Assembly (NCBI RefSeq): GCF_003019815.1
Contig: NZ_CP027773.1
Coordinates: forward strand, 5,759,501-5,823,500
DNA from: Variovorax sp. PMC12
Lineage (GTDB): Bacteria; Pseudomonadota; Gammaproteobacteria; Burkholderiales; Burkholderiaceae_C
Direction of reading: 5' to 3'
DNA length: 64,000 bases
Below, piece after piece: positions 43,955 to 55,398 of this stretch (within the stretch, counting starts at the first letter, position 1; every line of letters starts with the position of its first letter). Both the position numbers and the translations under genes were made by a program. Under the pieces are notes generated by a model. The model saw nothing but the letters and a program-made list of their open reading frames with translations, searched no databases and was not told where the DNA came from.

Positions 43955-44172
43955 TGGGTGGGGGCGGCGGGAGCCGGCGCGGGCGAAGGCAACGGCGAAG
44001 AAGAAGGCATCGGCGCGGGCGCCGCGACGGCGGCGGCGGCAGGGGCGGGCGTGGGCGCCAGCAGCTTGCCGATCTCGATGCCCATCAGGAACAGGAGGAC
44101 GCACAGCAGCACCAGGCAGACCGCCGTGATGGCGACCATGCGGGAGCTCATCGTGAAAACGTATTGCGACAT
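43951..44172 (-). CDS. Tiny single-pass membrane protein with Pro/Ala-rich tail
   Basis: A 73-residue protein: MSQYVFTMSSRM, then one transmembrane helix (VAITAVCLVLLCVLLFLMGIEIG at about residues 13-35), then a tail of almost only Ala, Pro and Ser. The tail resembles a flexible periplasmic or cytoplasmic tether. The GC-rich composition and codon pattern match neighbours. Its stop overlaps the start of the binding-protein gene, and it follows the DUF4280 gene by 29 bp. No family is recognised; a membrane tether for the T6SS island is a guess. Confidence 0.7.
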   Translation of the reverse strand: MSQYVFTMSSRMVAITAVCLVLLCVLLFLMGIEIGKLLAPTPAPAAAAVAAPAPMPSSSPLPSPAPAPAAPTQ

Positions 44173-44201
44173 GGGGTGGGCGGAAACAAGCGGTGACCGG
44201 T

Positions 44202-44591
44202 TCAGGGAACCATGGAAGTGAATTGGCCCGGCACCACGACCTGGATCACACCGCCCCAGTTGCAGGCGAGCTTGGAGCTGTCCTGCAGGGCGGGCATGTT
44301 GCCGAGCAGCACGGTGGGCGAGCCCGGCGCCCACGGCGCTGCGGTCACCGGAATGCAGGGCATGGGCGTGAAGGCGCCGAGCGCGGCGGCGGTGGCGGCC
44401 GCCACCATCGGGTTCGCCATGCTGTTGCAGGTGCCGAAGGGCAGGATGTTGACGAAAGGCTTGTTGTCCATGATCGTGGCCGCCGGCACGCTGCTGGTGA
44501 CCACGCCGGCCACGGGCAGCACGCCGAGGGTGGAAGGCGCGGCGCCGAAGCTGCACTGCAGCGTGGCGCCCATGCACACATGCATTCCCAT
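44202..44591 (-). CDS. DUF4280 PAAR-like protein
   Basis: A 129-residue protein starting MGMHVCMGATLQCSFGAAPSTLGVLP, then TIMDNKPFVNILPFGTCNSMANP and TPMPCIPVTAAPWAPGSPTVLLGNMPALQDSSKLACNWGG. This is the DUF4280 pattern, a PAAR-like fold thought to sharpen the VgrG spike or carry effectors. No other PAAR protein is present in the locus. It adjoins the YwqK-like gene (3-bp gap) and the VgrG gene two places upstream, so it is probably the tip protein of this system. Confidence 0.8.
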   Translation of the reverse strand: MGMHVCMGATLQCSFGAAPSTLGVLPVAGVVTSSVPAATIMDNKPFVNILPFGTCNSMANPMVAAATAAALGAFTPMPCIPVTAAPWAPGSPTVLLGNMPALQDSSKLACNWGGVIQVVVPGQFTSMVP

Positions 44592-44594
44592 GGC

Positions 44595-45314
44595 TCAGCT
44601 CCCCCTCACGAGTTTTTCCAGGCTCTTCATGAAGCCCGGTGGCGCGGTGGCGGCCACGATCTCGCGGCCGGCGTCGTCGAAGCGGCGCGGGCTGCCCCAG
44701 GGCTTGCCCTGGCGGTAGGCGATTTCTTCCATCAGCTGGCCGTTGGGCCAGAAGCGCCGCAGCGGCCCGTGCAGCACGTTGGCCACGTAGGTGGACGACT
44801 GCGCCACGCCGCCGCCCGGCAGGTAGTCGAGCACCTCGCCGTCGAGCAGGCCGGCGCGGTAGTTTTCGCGCCGCACCATGCGGCCTTCGTGGAAGTAGGC
44901 GGCCTCGCCGTCGAGCCGGCCGGCCACGTAGCGCAGCCGCGCGCTGACGTCGCCCGACTCGGCATAGGAAACGGCCTCGCCGTGCAGCGCGCCGCGCACA
45001 TGCGTCTGCGTCTGCATCAGCTTGCCGCTGGGGTGGTAGCTGCGCGTGACGCCTTCGGCCACGCCGCCCACGCGCTGGGTTTCCTGCAGCAGCTGGCCGC
45101 GCTCGTCGAACAGGCGCATGGCGCCGTGCGGCAGGCCGGCCTGGTAGGCCGCGTCCATCGCCGGCTTGCCCGGGGCCGAAAACACCTGCATCGGACCGTG
45201 CGGCACGTCGCCCAGGAAAGATGCGCGCACCACCGTGCGGCCCGCATCGTCCACGGCCTCGCGCACCTCCGCGCCGGGCGCGGATGGAAGAGGCGGGGAA
45301 GAAGGAAGAGCCAT
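44595..45314 (-). CDS. YwqK/MORN-repeat-like protein
   Basis: A 239-residue protein made of short repeats of the YwqK/MORN type: GVAEGVTRSYHPSGKLMQTQTHVRG, LHGEAVSYAESGDVSARLRYVAGRLDGEAAYFHEGRMVRRENYRAG, LLDGEVLDYLPGGGVAQSSTYVANVLHGPLRRFWPNGQLMEEIAYRQG. Such proteins are often annotated as immunity or antitoxin-like partners beside T6SS effectors. It lies between vgrG (5-bp gap) and the DUF4280 gene (3-bp gap), a position favoured by adaptor or immunity genes. No signal peptide is visible. The true effector, if any, is not obvious nearby. Confidence 0.82.
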   Translation of the reverse strand: MALPSSPPLPSAPGAEVREAVDDAGRTVVRASFLGDVPHGPMQVFSAPGKPAMDAAYQAGLPHGAMRLFDERGQLLQETQRVGGVAEGVTRSYHPSGKLMQTQTHVRGALHGEAVSYAESGDVSARLRYVAGRLDGEAAYFHEGRMVRRENYRAGLLDGEVLDYLPGGGVAQSSTYVANVLHGPLRRFWPNGQLMEEIAYRQGKPWGSPRRFDDAGREIVAATAPPGFMKSLEKLVRGS

Positions 45315-45319
45315 GGCGT

Positions 45320-47266
45320 TCAATTGATCTTCACCAGCCCGCCCTTGAGCGTGACCATGCCGCCGCCTTCGACGGCGTTCATGCCCGATGCCTTGCTGCT
45401 GATCGACGGCGCCTCGTTCGACAGCGAGGCACCGCCCTTGGCCGACAGCGCCACCCCGGCCTCGGCCTTGAAGTTGACGCCGGCATTGGCGCCCAGGTCG
45501 GTGCCAGCCTTCAGGTCCAGCGTCTGGGCCGACTTGATGAGCAGCGTGCCCGTCACGTCGATCACCAGGTTGCCCGTGACCTTGAGCTCGTAGTTGCCGG
45601 TGACGGTCTGCGTGAAGTTGGCCTTGTTGTCGTGCGTCTCGTTGCCGGTGACTTCCAGTGCGCGCGTGCCCTTGACCGAGTGGGTCTCGTTGCCCGTGTC
45701 GACCTTGACGGTGCGATTGCCCTTGGTGACGGTGTGGAGCTCGTTGCCGGCCAGCACCGTGGTGGTCAGGTCGTTCTCGATTTCCGCCAGCATGTCTTTC
45801 TGCGCATGCAGGTAGAACTGCTCGGCGTCCTTCTTGTCCTCGAAGCGCATCTCGTTGCCGGCTTCGCCGTTCTTGGTGGAGCGCGAGCGGAGGGTGCTTT
45901 GCGTCGACATGCCCGGCAGGCTCACCGGCGTGGGGTTGGTGCCGTTGTAGACGCTGCCCGAGACCAGCGGCCGGTCGGGATCGCCGTCGACATAGCTCAC
46001 CACCACCTCCTGCCCTATGCGCGGCAGAAAGAGCGCGCCCCAGCCCTTGCCGGCCCACATCTGCGAGACGCGGATCCAGCACGAGCTCTTGTCGTCCTTC
46101 TTGCCCTGCTGGTCCCAGGGAAACTGCACCTTGATGCGCCCGTGCGCGTCGGTCCAGATTTCCTCGCCGGCCGGGCCCACCACCTGCGCGGTGTGGTTGC
46201 CCGCCACCACCGGCCGTGGCGTGAGGCGCTGCGGGCGAAACGGCAGGTCGGGCGGCAGGGTCTCGAAGCTGTTGCTGTAGTGCTCGCGATCGGCATGGTG
46301 CTGCACGCTGTACACCACGTGCTCCACGTTGAGGTCCTCGCGCGGATGCTCCTGCAGCGTGAAGGTGGTGCCCGGCGTCAGGTAGTGGCAGCGGCTGTCG
46401 CCGCGGCCCGACTGGCTGCCGGCCTGGCGCGCTTCCAGGCGGATGCGCGCACGCGCCGCGCCGGCGGCGGCTGCCACGCGCGACGGGTATTCGTAGTCCA
46501 GGCCCTGGCCGGCCTTGCCGTCCTGCTGCTCCCGCAGGCTGGTGTCGGGCGTGAGGAAGTCGTAGTCGTCCACCGCCTGCGACTTGGTGACCAGCCGGGC
46601 GTCGGACTCGAAGCGGGTCACCGTGTGGGTATGGGCCAGGCCTTCCGCGCCGCCGCGCAGCAGCAGCGTGTCGGCGTGGGGGCAGGGCGCGTAGGCCACC
46701 TTGCTGTCGGCCAGCACGAGCTTGTGCTCGCCGTCCGCGAAGGTGAAGAAATAGAAGATGCCTTCCTCTTCCATCAGCCGGGAGACGAAGTCGAAGGCCG
46801 TTTCGTCGTAGCGCACGCAGTACTCGCGCTTTGCATAGGTGCCGCCGAGCTGCGAGTCGAAGGCCACGTTGAATTCGGTGAACACCTTCTCCAGGATCTC
46901 CACCGTGCTCAGGTTCTGGTAGATCACGCGGTCGCGGCCCAGCGTGAGCAGCCACATGCGCGGCACGAGCTCGAGCGAATAGGTCGCGAAGTCGCCGTGG
47001 CTGCCCAGGTAGGAGAAGCGCGAGACGATGCCGTTGAAGAAGCGGGTTTCCTTGTCGGGCCGCTGCATGGCCACGGTGGCCGAGGTGCCGATCAGGTCGG
47101 CGCCCTGCAGCGTGCTCAAGGGCGAACGCATGGTGAGCGTGCAGGCGAACAGCCGCGACATCCCCTCCGTGGCCTGGAAGGTGTCGAGCAGCAGGTCGTC
47201 CGGCCCGAGCACGGTCTTCACCGTCAGGAAGGCGGCGTGCTGGGTGAAGCCTTCGCGCATGTTCAT
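45320..47266 (-). CDS. vgrG: T6SS spike protein TssI (VgrG)
   Basis: A 648-residue VgrG: the gp27-like hub (DTFQATEGMSRLFACTLTMRSP...YNGIVSRF), the OB-fold gp5-like domain (AQVVGPAGEEIWTDAHGRIKVQFPWDQQGKKDDKSSCWIRVSQMWAGKGWGALFLPRIGQEVVVSYVDGDPDRPLVSGSVYN) and a beta-helical needle with GN-rich repeats (TVTKGNRTVKVDTGNETHSVKG). It ends in a short AEAGVALSAKGG...KGGLVKIN region without an extra catalytic domain, so it is a structural VgrG. It binds the DUF4280 tip and any cargo. Only 3 bp separate it from clpV. Confidence 0.96.
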   Translation of the reverse strand: MNMREGFTQHAAFLTVKTVLGPDDLLLDTFQATEGMSRLFACTLTMRSPLSTLQGADLIGTSATVAMQRPDKETRFFNGIVSRFSYLGSHGDFATYSLELVPRMWLLTLGRDRVIYQNLSTVEILEKVFTEFNVAFDSQLGGTYAKREYCVRYDETAFDFVSRLMEEEGIFYFFTFADGEHKLVLADSKVAYAPCPHADTLLLRGGAEGLAHTHTVTRFESDARLVTKSQAVDDYDFLTPDTSLREQQDGKAGQGLDYEYPSRVAAAAGAARARIRLEARQAGSQSGRGDSRCHYLTPGTTFTLQEHPREDLNVEHVVYSVQHHADREHYSNSFETLPPDLPFRPQRLTPRPVVAGNHTAQVVGPAGEEIWTDAHGRIKVQFPWDQQGKKDDKSSCWIRVSQMWAGKGWGALFLPRIGQEVVVSYVDGDPDRPLVSGSVYNGTNPTPVSLPGMSTQSTLRSRSTKNGEAGNEMRFEDKKDAEQFYLHAQKDMLAEIENDLTTTVLAGNELHTVTKGNRTVKVDTGNETHSVKGTRALEVTGNETHDNKANFTQTVTGNYELKVTGNLVIDVTGTLLIKSAQTLDLKAGTDLGANAGVNFKAEAGVALSAKGGASLSNEAPSISSKASGMNAVEGGGMVTLKGGLVKIN

Positions 47267-47269
47267 GCG

Positions 47270-50002
<2,733 letters not shown>

Positions 50003-50016
50003 GAGGAATGTGAGGC

Positions 50017-51021
50017 TCAGGCGCCGGCCGTGTCGCCGGCGTCGCTGGTGAGGGTGTGTTGAACGGGGGGCAGTGCGCCCCGGAAGGAAGGGCCGGCGAC
50101 CCAGGAGGTCCAGCCCAGGCGCATCGGGTTCGCGGCGCCGAGCACGCTGCTGCGCGATTCGGCGGGCGCGAGTTGCAGCTCCATCTCGACCTTCAGGTCT
50201 TGCGGGATGAAGCGGCGCACCAGCCATTTGGCGAGCGCATGGTCAGCGCCCCGGGGCAGCAGGTCGCGCAGGCGCTGCTGGCTCAGGTTGCTGAATGTGA
50301 GGCGGATGCCGGCGCCCTGGTCCCACACGCGCTTGCCGAGCACGGCGCCGCCGCCCAGCGGGGTGCGCATGTCCAGCCGCGCCGATGCGTCGGGCTCCAG
50401 CGCCAGCCAGCGGCCGCGGAACTGCGTGCCCTGCACCTGCACGCCGAGGCGGTCGCGCAGCAGCGCCAGCAGGGCGGTCATGCCGCGCGGCGCGCCGCCC
50501 AGCAGGCCGGCATGGCGCAGCCACAGGGCCGAGCCGTCGGGCGCGCGCACGCCGGAGCGCAGGCCCAGCGCGCTGGCGGCATCCAGCGTGGACGCCAGCG
50601 TCGAGCCGGCGGGCGACTCCGGGTTGAGCGCCACGTGGTGCTTGCGTCGGCTGCGGTACAGGAAGGCCAGGAAGCGGTGGTTGAAGATGTCGAGAAAGTC
50701 GGCCGTCGCATGGTCGCGCCGCTGCCGGCGCTCCAGCAGCATCTCGGTGACGGGCATCGGCAGCGGGCCGCCGCTGCCGCCCAGCGAGAGCGCGGGCGTG
50801 GTGAGCGAGAAGGGCTCGCCGGTCGGCGCGTCGGTGTCGACCTCGCGCACGTCGCTGGCCTCGAAGGCCAGTGTGACGAAGGCATGCAGCCGCACCGCCT
50901 CGCGTTCGCGCGGGCCCTGCGAGCGGCCCACGGGCACCGCGTCGGGCGCGGCGCGCTCGAGCAGGCTGATGGCCTGGAACAGGTTGAAGTCCTGCGGGCG
51001 GGCGCGGAGTTCTTCGATCAC
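50017..51021 (-). CDS. tssG: T6SS baseplate protein TssG
   Basis: A 334-residue TssG (VasB/ImpH) with DFNLFQAISLLERAAPD near the start and the conserved FLDIFNHRFLAFLYRSRRKHHVAL stretch near residue 120. The GTG at 51021 overlaps the tssF stop (GTGA), which supports it over an in-frame ATG at 51054. TssG is the core wedge component with TssF and TssE. The tail (SFRGALPPVQHTLTSDAGDTAGA) is divergent. Confidence 0.93.
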   Translation of the reverse strand: MIEELRARPQDFNLFQAISLLERAAPDAVPVGRSQGPREREAVRLHAFVTLAFEASDVREVDTDAPTGEPFSLTTPALSLGGSGGPLPMPVTEMLLERRQRRDHATADFLDIFNHRFLAFLYRSRRKHHVALNPESPAGSTLASTLDAASALGLRSGVRAPDGSALWLRHAGLLGGAPRGMTALLALLRDRLGVQVQGTQFRGRWLALEPDASARLDMRTPLGGGAVLGKRVWDQGAGIRLTFSNLSQQRLRDLLPRGADHALAKWLVRRFIPQDLKVEMELQLAPAESRSSVLGAANPMRLGWTSWVAGPSFRGALPPVQHTLTSDAGDTAGA

Positions 51022-52817
51022 AGCACGACCTGCCGGCCCGTCATGGGCGCCCATTGCTTGCGCACCTCGTCGCCGTCGCGCACCACCAGGCGCACGAAGG
51101 AGTTCACCGACGTGTACATGGCGAAGAACCGCGCAAGCACGGCCGACATCATGAGAGGGGAGCCGCCGACGAAGGCGTCGTCCTCGAATTCGAGCGTGAC
51201 CTGCGTGCCGCGGCAGTAGCCGCGCCAGGCCTCGGTGCCCACGTGGGCGGTGACGCCGCGCGCCGAGAGCCCGGCGATGCCGAGTATCTGGGCGTGGTCG
51301 CGCCGGCTGTCGGAGGCGAACAGCGAAAGCATTTCGCGCAGCTGCTTGCGGCCGGTGGAGCCGTCCACCAGCGACTGGTGGTTGAGCGTGAGCAGCGACA
51401 CCAGCCGCCACAGCGTTTCGCTGCCCAGCGGCGGGTCGCGCTGCGCGGTGGGCTCGTACAGGCAGCGCACGCTGGTGGGCTGCGACGGGCCTTCGGCCAC
51501 CAGCCGCGCGCCCACCGGCACCTGCTCGGCCAGCCGGCGGTTGGTGCACAGCAGGTGCGCGTACACCACCGGCTGCGCGGGCCGGCTGTGCGTCTTGCCC
51601 TGGTCGACGAAAGACAGGAAGACGTCGGTGCCGGGAATGTTCTGGCGCAGGCAGGGCTCGCGCCGCGCGGCCCAGAACACGTCGCCCTGCGCGCCGTCGA
51701 CATGGCCGAGCGCGGCGAAGCCCGGCACGTTCACCGGCTTGTCGGCGTCCGGGTCGGAGGCGATCACCGAGACGATGGAATGCACCTCGGTGGTCGCGTC
51801 GCGCTGGCGGTCGGGCACCAGCATGTATTCGTAGTGGCGCTGGTCCATCACCAGCGGTTCGCTCACGCGCGGGAACAGGTTGACGATGGGCGTGCAGCCG
51901 AGCTGGAAGTTCCCGGCGTCCAGGTGCCGCAGCGCGCGCGTGGGGCGGTCCAGCTCGAACACCAGGTCGCAGCGCTGCCCGCGGCCCAGGCGCGAGCGCA
52001 GGTGGTGCAGGTCGAAGAAGTGGAACTTGCGCGGAAACGCGAAGTACTCCTGCAGCAGCCCGTAGGCTGGCTGTGCGTTGGCGGGCTGCAGCAGCACCTC
52101 TTCGCCTTCGGCGAAACCGACTTCGCGCCAGGCGTCGGCCGGCAGCATCCGCAGCGCGCCGCCCTCGGGCATGACGCCGACCGACTTCACGCCCGACACC
52201 AGCGCGTCGTACAGCGGCATGGTGAGCATCCAGTCGCCCTGCAGGTGGATGCGCAGGCTGTCGATCTCGAGCTCGGAGAAGTCGGTGCCGGCCTCGCATT
52301 CGAGCGTGAGGCGCAGCACCGCGTCGGTGTCGATGGCGGCGTGCACGATGCGCAGGGGCCACAGCACGGTGTCCCAGGCGGTGCGGAAGCGGCATTCGCG
52401 CGACTGGGGTGCCTGGCCCGGCGCCGACGAAGGTTGCGCGTGCGCGGTGCGCGCATGCAGCATGGTGTGGCGCGGCACGGGAAAACCGGAGGTCACCTTG
52501 CCCTGTGCCGGGTCGAGCGCGAACTGCGCCACCGACATCGAGGGCAGCGGCTGCACCAGCGACGGGCAGAGGTTGTCGAGCAGCGCGTAGGCGACGTCGG
52601 GAAATTCCTGGTCGAGGTCGCGATGCACGCGCGCGGAAAGAAAGGCGACCGATTCGATCAGCCGCTCGGTATGCGGGTCCAGCGATTCGCCGCCGTGCAG
52701 CGACAGCCGGGAGGCGACCTTGGGGTAGCGCTGGGCGAAGTCCGCCCCCTGTCCCCGCAGATAGGACAGTTCGCGCTTGTAGTACTGCAGCAGGTCGCTG
52801 TGCTGGATGTCGGACAC
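51018..52817 (-). CDS. tssF: T6SS baseplate protein TssF
   Basis: A 599-residue TssF (VasA/ImpG) beginning at GTG 52817 with LQYYKRELSYLRGQGADFAQRYPKVASRL, the family signature, and TERLIESVAFLSARVHRDLDQEFPDVAYALLDNL next. The C-terminal ARFFAMYTSVNSFVRLVVRDGDEV is also conserved. It forms the wedge with TssG and TssE. It starts one base after the tssE stop, and overlaps tssG by 4 bp. Confidence 0.95.
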   Translation of the reverse strand: MSDIQHSDLLQYYKRELSYLRGQGADFAQRYPKVASRLSLHGGESLDPHTERLIESVAFLSARVHRDLDQEFPDVAYALLDNLCPSLVQPLPSMSVAQFALDPAQGKVTSGFPVPRHTMLHARTAHAQPSSAPGQAPQSRECRFRTAWDTVLWPLRIVHAAIDTDAVLRLTLECEAGTDFSELEIDSLRIHLQGDWMLTMPLYDALVSGVKSVGVMPEGGALRMLPADAWREVGFAEGEEVLLQPANAQPAYGLLQEYFAFPRKFHFFDLHHLRSRLGRGQRCDLVFELDRPTRALRHLDAGNFQLGCTPIVNLFPRVSEPLVMDQRHYEYMLVPDRQRDATTEVHSIVSVIASDPDADKPVNVPGFAALGHVDGAQGDVFWAARREPCLRQNIPGTDVFLSFVDQGKTHSRPAQPVVYAHLLCTNRRLAEQVPVGARLVAEGPSQPTSVRCLYEPTAQRDPPLGSETLWRLVSLLTLNHQSLVDGSTGRKQLREMLSLFASDSRRDHAQILGIAGLSARGVTAHVGTEAWRGYCRGTQVTLEFEDDAFVGGSPLMMSAVLARFFAMYTSVNSFVRLVVRDGDEVRKQWAPMTGRQVVL

Positions 52818-52818
52818 G

Positions 52819-53277
52819 TCAGGCGACTTTCATCAGGCTGTCCGGCGTGCCGAGCAGCATCTCGAAGTCGACGCGGCGCAGCGCCAGGCCGGCGCGCGCC
52901 TGCGCACCGATGCGCACCCGCGCGACTTCATGCCGGTTGGGCGTGGCGCTCACCTGCACGCTCACGTCGCACAGGCGCGGCTCGTAGCGCTGCACCGCCT
53001 GGCGCAGCACGGCGGCCAGCTGCTGCAGGTCGGTGGCGTTCTGCGCGCTGAGCGAGGAGAAATCGGGAATGCCGTACTCCAGCACCGTGCCGCTGCCCTG
53101 CGCGTAGTCGGCCACCGACAGCGGCGAGCGCGTGTTGAACAGCTGGCGCAGCTCACGGCCGATGGAGTCCTGCACGGACTCCATCGTCTCCAGGTGAACC
53201 CCATGGGCGTGCTCGGACAGCGCCGACGCCAGCCGGTCGAACAGGGGCAGGACGCCCCCTTTGACAAGTTCGGACAC
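52819..53277 (-). CDS. tssE: T6SS baseplate protein TssE (gp25-like)
   Basis: A 152-residue gp25-like lysozyme-related protein. It contains the family phrase LFNTRSPLSVADYAQGSGTVLEYGIPDFSSLSA at about residues 46-78, and RYEPRLCDVSVQV toward the end. It starts at a GTG (53277). TssE seeds the sheath on the baseplate. It lies between hcp (29-bp gap) and tssF. Confidence 0.94.
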   Translation of the reverse strand: MSELVKGGVLPLFDRLASALSEHAHGVHLETMESVQDSIGRELRQLFNTRSPLSVADYAQGSGTVLEYGIPDFSSLSAQNATDLQQLAAVLRQAVQRYEPRLCDVSVQVSATPNRHEVARVRIGAQARAGLALRRVDFEMLLGTPDSLMKVA

Positions 53278-53306
53278 GGTGGGCGCCGGACGTCAGCGTC
53301 GGGCCG

Positions 53307-53789
53307 TCACGCGACCGCGGTGTTCTTCGACAGATCCCAGCCGAACGGTGCGACGCCTTCCTGGCCGCCTTCTTCCTTCTGCTTGGTGTATTCGACCTTG
53401 ATGGCCGCGTAGTTCAGCGAGATGCTCTCCTGCGGCAGGTCGCCGCCGCTGGACACCGAGAAGCCGCTGAGGATCACGTCGGTCAGGGTCACGACCATCA
53501 GTGGCAGCAGGCCGCTCTTGTCTTCGCGCGGGAAGGTGATGATGGTGTCGCCCGCGAACACCTCGCCGCCGGCGAGCTTCTGCATCAGCTGGGGCGTGGC
53601 GGAGTCGGTGGTGCGGGTCACCGTGATTTCGGAGAAGCTGGGCTTGCCCGCGGTGCGCTCCTGGTTGGAGGTGCCCGAGGTCACGGCGAGGCCGGCGCCG
53701 AACTGGAAGCTCTGGACTTCCATTTCGTCCTTGTGGCCCTCGATCTGGGTCTGTCCGGTAACGCCGGGCATCTTGAGGTAGATAGGCAT
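53307..53789 (-). CDS. hcp: T6SS tube protein Hcp (TssD)
   Basis: A 160-residue Hcp with MPIYLKMPGVTGQTQIEGHKDEMEVQSFQFG at the start and the later SLNYAAIKVEYTKQKEEGG region, the standard family ends. Hcp forms hexameric rings that stack into the expelled tube and carries small effectors in its lumen. It is 49 bp upstream of tssC in genomic order; the longer spacer with a TGAAAGCTC context before its ATG may allow independent tuning. It is a single-domain Hcp with no fused effector. Confidence 0.95.
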   Translation of the reverse strand: MPIYLKMPGVTGQTQIEGHKDEMEVQSFQFGAGLAVTSGTSNQERTAGKPSFSEITVTRTTDSATPQLMQKLAGGEVFAGDTIITFPREDKSGLLPLMVVTLTDVILSGFSVSSGGDLPQESISLNYAAIKVEYTKQKEEGGQEGVAPFGWDLSKNTAVA

Positions 53790-53838
53790 GTGAAAGCTCT
53801 TTCAGTCTGTCTGTAGGTAGACGTGGATGTCGGGGTGG

Positions 53839-55338
53839 TCAGGCGGCCGCGGCCGGCAGGTCGGCCACCAGGCGGATCGAGGCCGAGAGTTCCTCGAGCT
53901 GGAAGTGCGGCTTCAGGAAGGCGATGGCGCGGTACGAGCCCGGCTTGCCCGGCACTTCGGTCACGTCAACGCGGGCCTGGCTCAGCGGGTACTTGGCCTT
54001 CATGGCCTGCGGCGCCGAGGGGCTCACCAGCACGTAGTTGGCCACCCAGTTGTTCAGGTGCTTCTGCATGTCGGCCTGCGTCTGGAAGCTGCCGATCTTG
54101 TCGCGCACGATCACCTTCAGGTAATGCGCGAAACGCGAGGCGGCCAGGATGTAGGGCAGGCGCGCCGAGACGGCCGCGTTGGCGTTGGCCGCGTCCTTGT
54201 CGTACACCTTGGGCTTGTTCACGGTCTGGCCGCCGAAGAAGGCGGCGGTGTTCGAACCCTTGGAATTGACGATCGCGATGAAGCCCAGGTCGCTCAGTTC
54301 CTTTTCGCGGCGGTCGGTGATGGTCACTTCCGTCGGCGGCTTCAGTGCGATGTCGCCTTCGTCCGTCTTGTAGGCATGGGCCACCAGGCCGTCGACCTTG
54401 CCGCCGCCCTCGACGCCGCGGATGGCCGTGGTCCAGCCGTACAGCGAGTGCGCCTGGGTGATGCGAAGGCCCAACTGGTAGGCCGCGTTGGCCCACAGGT
54501 ACTTGCCGTGGTCGGAGCCGTCCACGTCTTCTTCGTAGTTGAAGTTCTCGACGGGGTTGGTCTTGGCGCCGTAGGGCAGGCGGGCGGCGTAGCTGGGCAG
54601 CACCAGCGACACGTAGCGCGAGTCTTCCGATTCGCGGAAGCTGCGCCACGAGGCGAGCTCGGCGCTCTCGAAGGTCTTGGACAGGTCGCGCGGAATGCCG
54701 AGTTCGGTGAACGACTTGAAGTCGAACAGCGCCGGTGCGGCGGCGGCGATGAAGGGGGCGTGCGCGGCTGCGGCCACGCGGGAGACGCGCTCCAGCAGGG
54801 CGATGTCCTGCGGGTGGCGGCCGAAGTAGTAGTCGCCGATCAGCAGCGAGTAGGGGTGGCCGCCGTAGGTGCCGTATTCCTCTTCGTAGATCTTCTTGAA
54901 GAGCACGCTGGTGTCGTGGTCGACGGCGGTCTCCAGGTCCTTGAGCAGGTCCTTCTTGCTCACGTTGAGCAGGCGCAGCTTCAGGTTGCTGCCGGTCTCG
55001 GTGCCGAACACCATGTCGCGCAGGCCGCGCCAGGAGCCTTCGAGGGCCTGGAACTCGGGGGCGTGCAGGATCGCGTTGAGCTGGTCGGTCAGCAGGCGGT
55101 CGATTTCGGCGACGCGCTCGTTGATCAGGGTGACCACGCCCTTGTCGGGGCTGGTCTTCATGCCTTCGTCGAGGATCTGCGAGGCGAGCTGACCGATCAG
55201 CTTCTTCGCGTAGGCGCCCTGCGAAGGCTCGGTCGTCATCTTGCCTTCGTAGACGATCTTGTCGAGCAGGCTCATGTCACTGGTCGTGACGGTGGTACCT
55301 GCGCTGCCGGCTTCTGCGGCTTTGGATTTGTTGGCCAT
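53839..55338 (-). CDS. tssC: T6SS sheath large subunit TssC (VipB)
   Basis: A 499-residue TssC with EFQALEGSWRGLRDMVFGTETGSNLKLRLLNVSKKDLLKDLE near residue 80, YSLLIGDYYFGRHPQDIALLERVSRVAAAAHAPFIAAA near 150, and LPYILAASRFAHYLKVIVRDKIGSFQ near 405, all family hallmarks. MANKSK at 55338 is preferred to the in-frame codon 12 bp upstream. It pairs with TssB to form the contractile sheath. Its tail (ADLPAAAA) follows the conserved EELSASIRLVADLP ending. Confidence 0.96.
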   Translation of the reverse strand: MANKSKAAEAGSAGTTVTTSDMSLLDKIVYEGKMTTEPSQGAYAKKLIGQLASQILDEGMKTSPDKGVVTLINERVAEIDRLLTDQLNAILHAPEFQALEGSWRGLRDMVFGTETGSNLKLRLLNVSKKDLLKDLETAVDHDTSVLFKKIYEEEYGTYGGHPYSLLIGDYYFGRHPQDIALLERVSRVAAAAHAPFIAAAAPALFDFKSFTELGIPRDLSKTFESAELASWRSFRESEDSRYVSLVLPSYAARLPYGAKTNPVENFNYEEDVDGSDHGKYLWANAAYQLGLRITQAHSLYGWTTAIRGVEGGGKVDGLVAHAYKTDEGDIALKPPTEVTITDRREKELSDLGFIAIVNSKGSNTAAFFGGQTVNKPKVYDKDAANANAAVSARLPYILAASRFAHYLKVIVRDKIGSFQTQADMQKHLNNWVANYVLVSPSAPQAMKAKYPLSQARVDVTEVPGKPGSYRAIAFLKPHFQLEELSASIRLVADLPAAAA

Positions 55339-55398
55339 CTCTATCACCATTCAGGATTTGCCGGTTCGCGCCCGTGGGGCCGCGGCCGGCGTGGTTGA

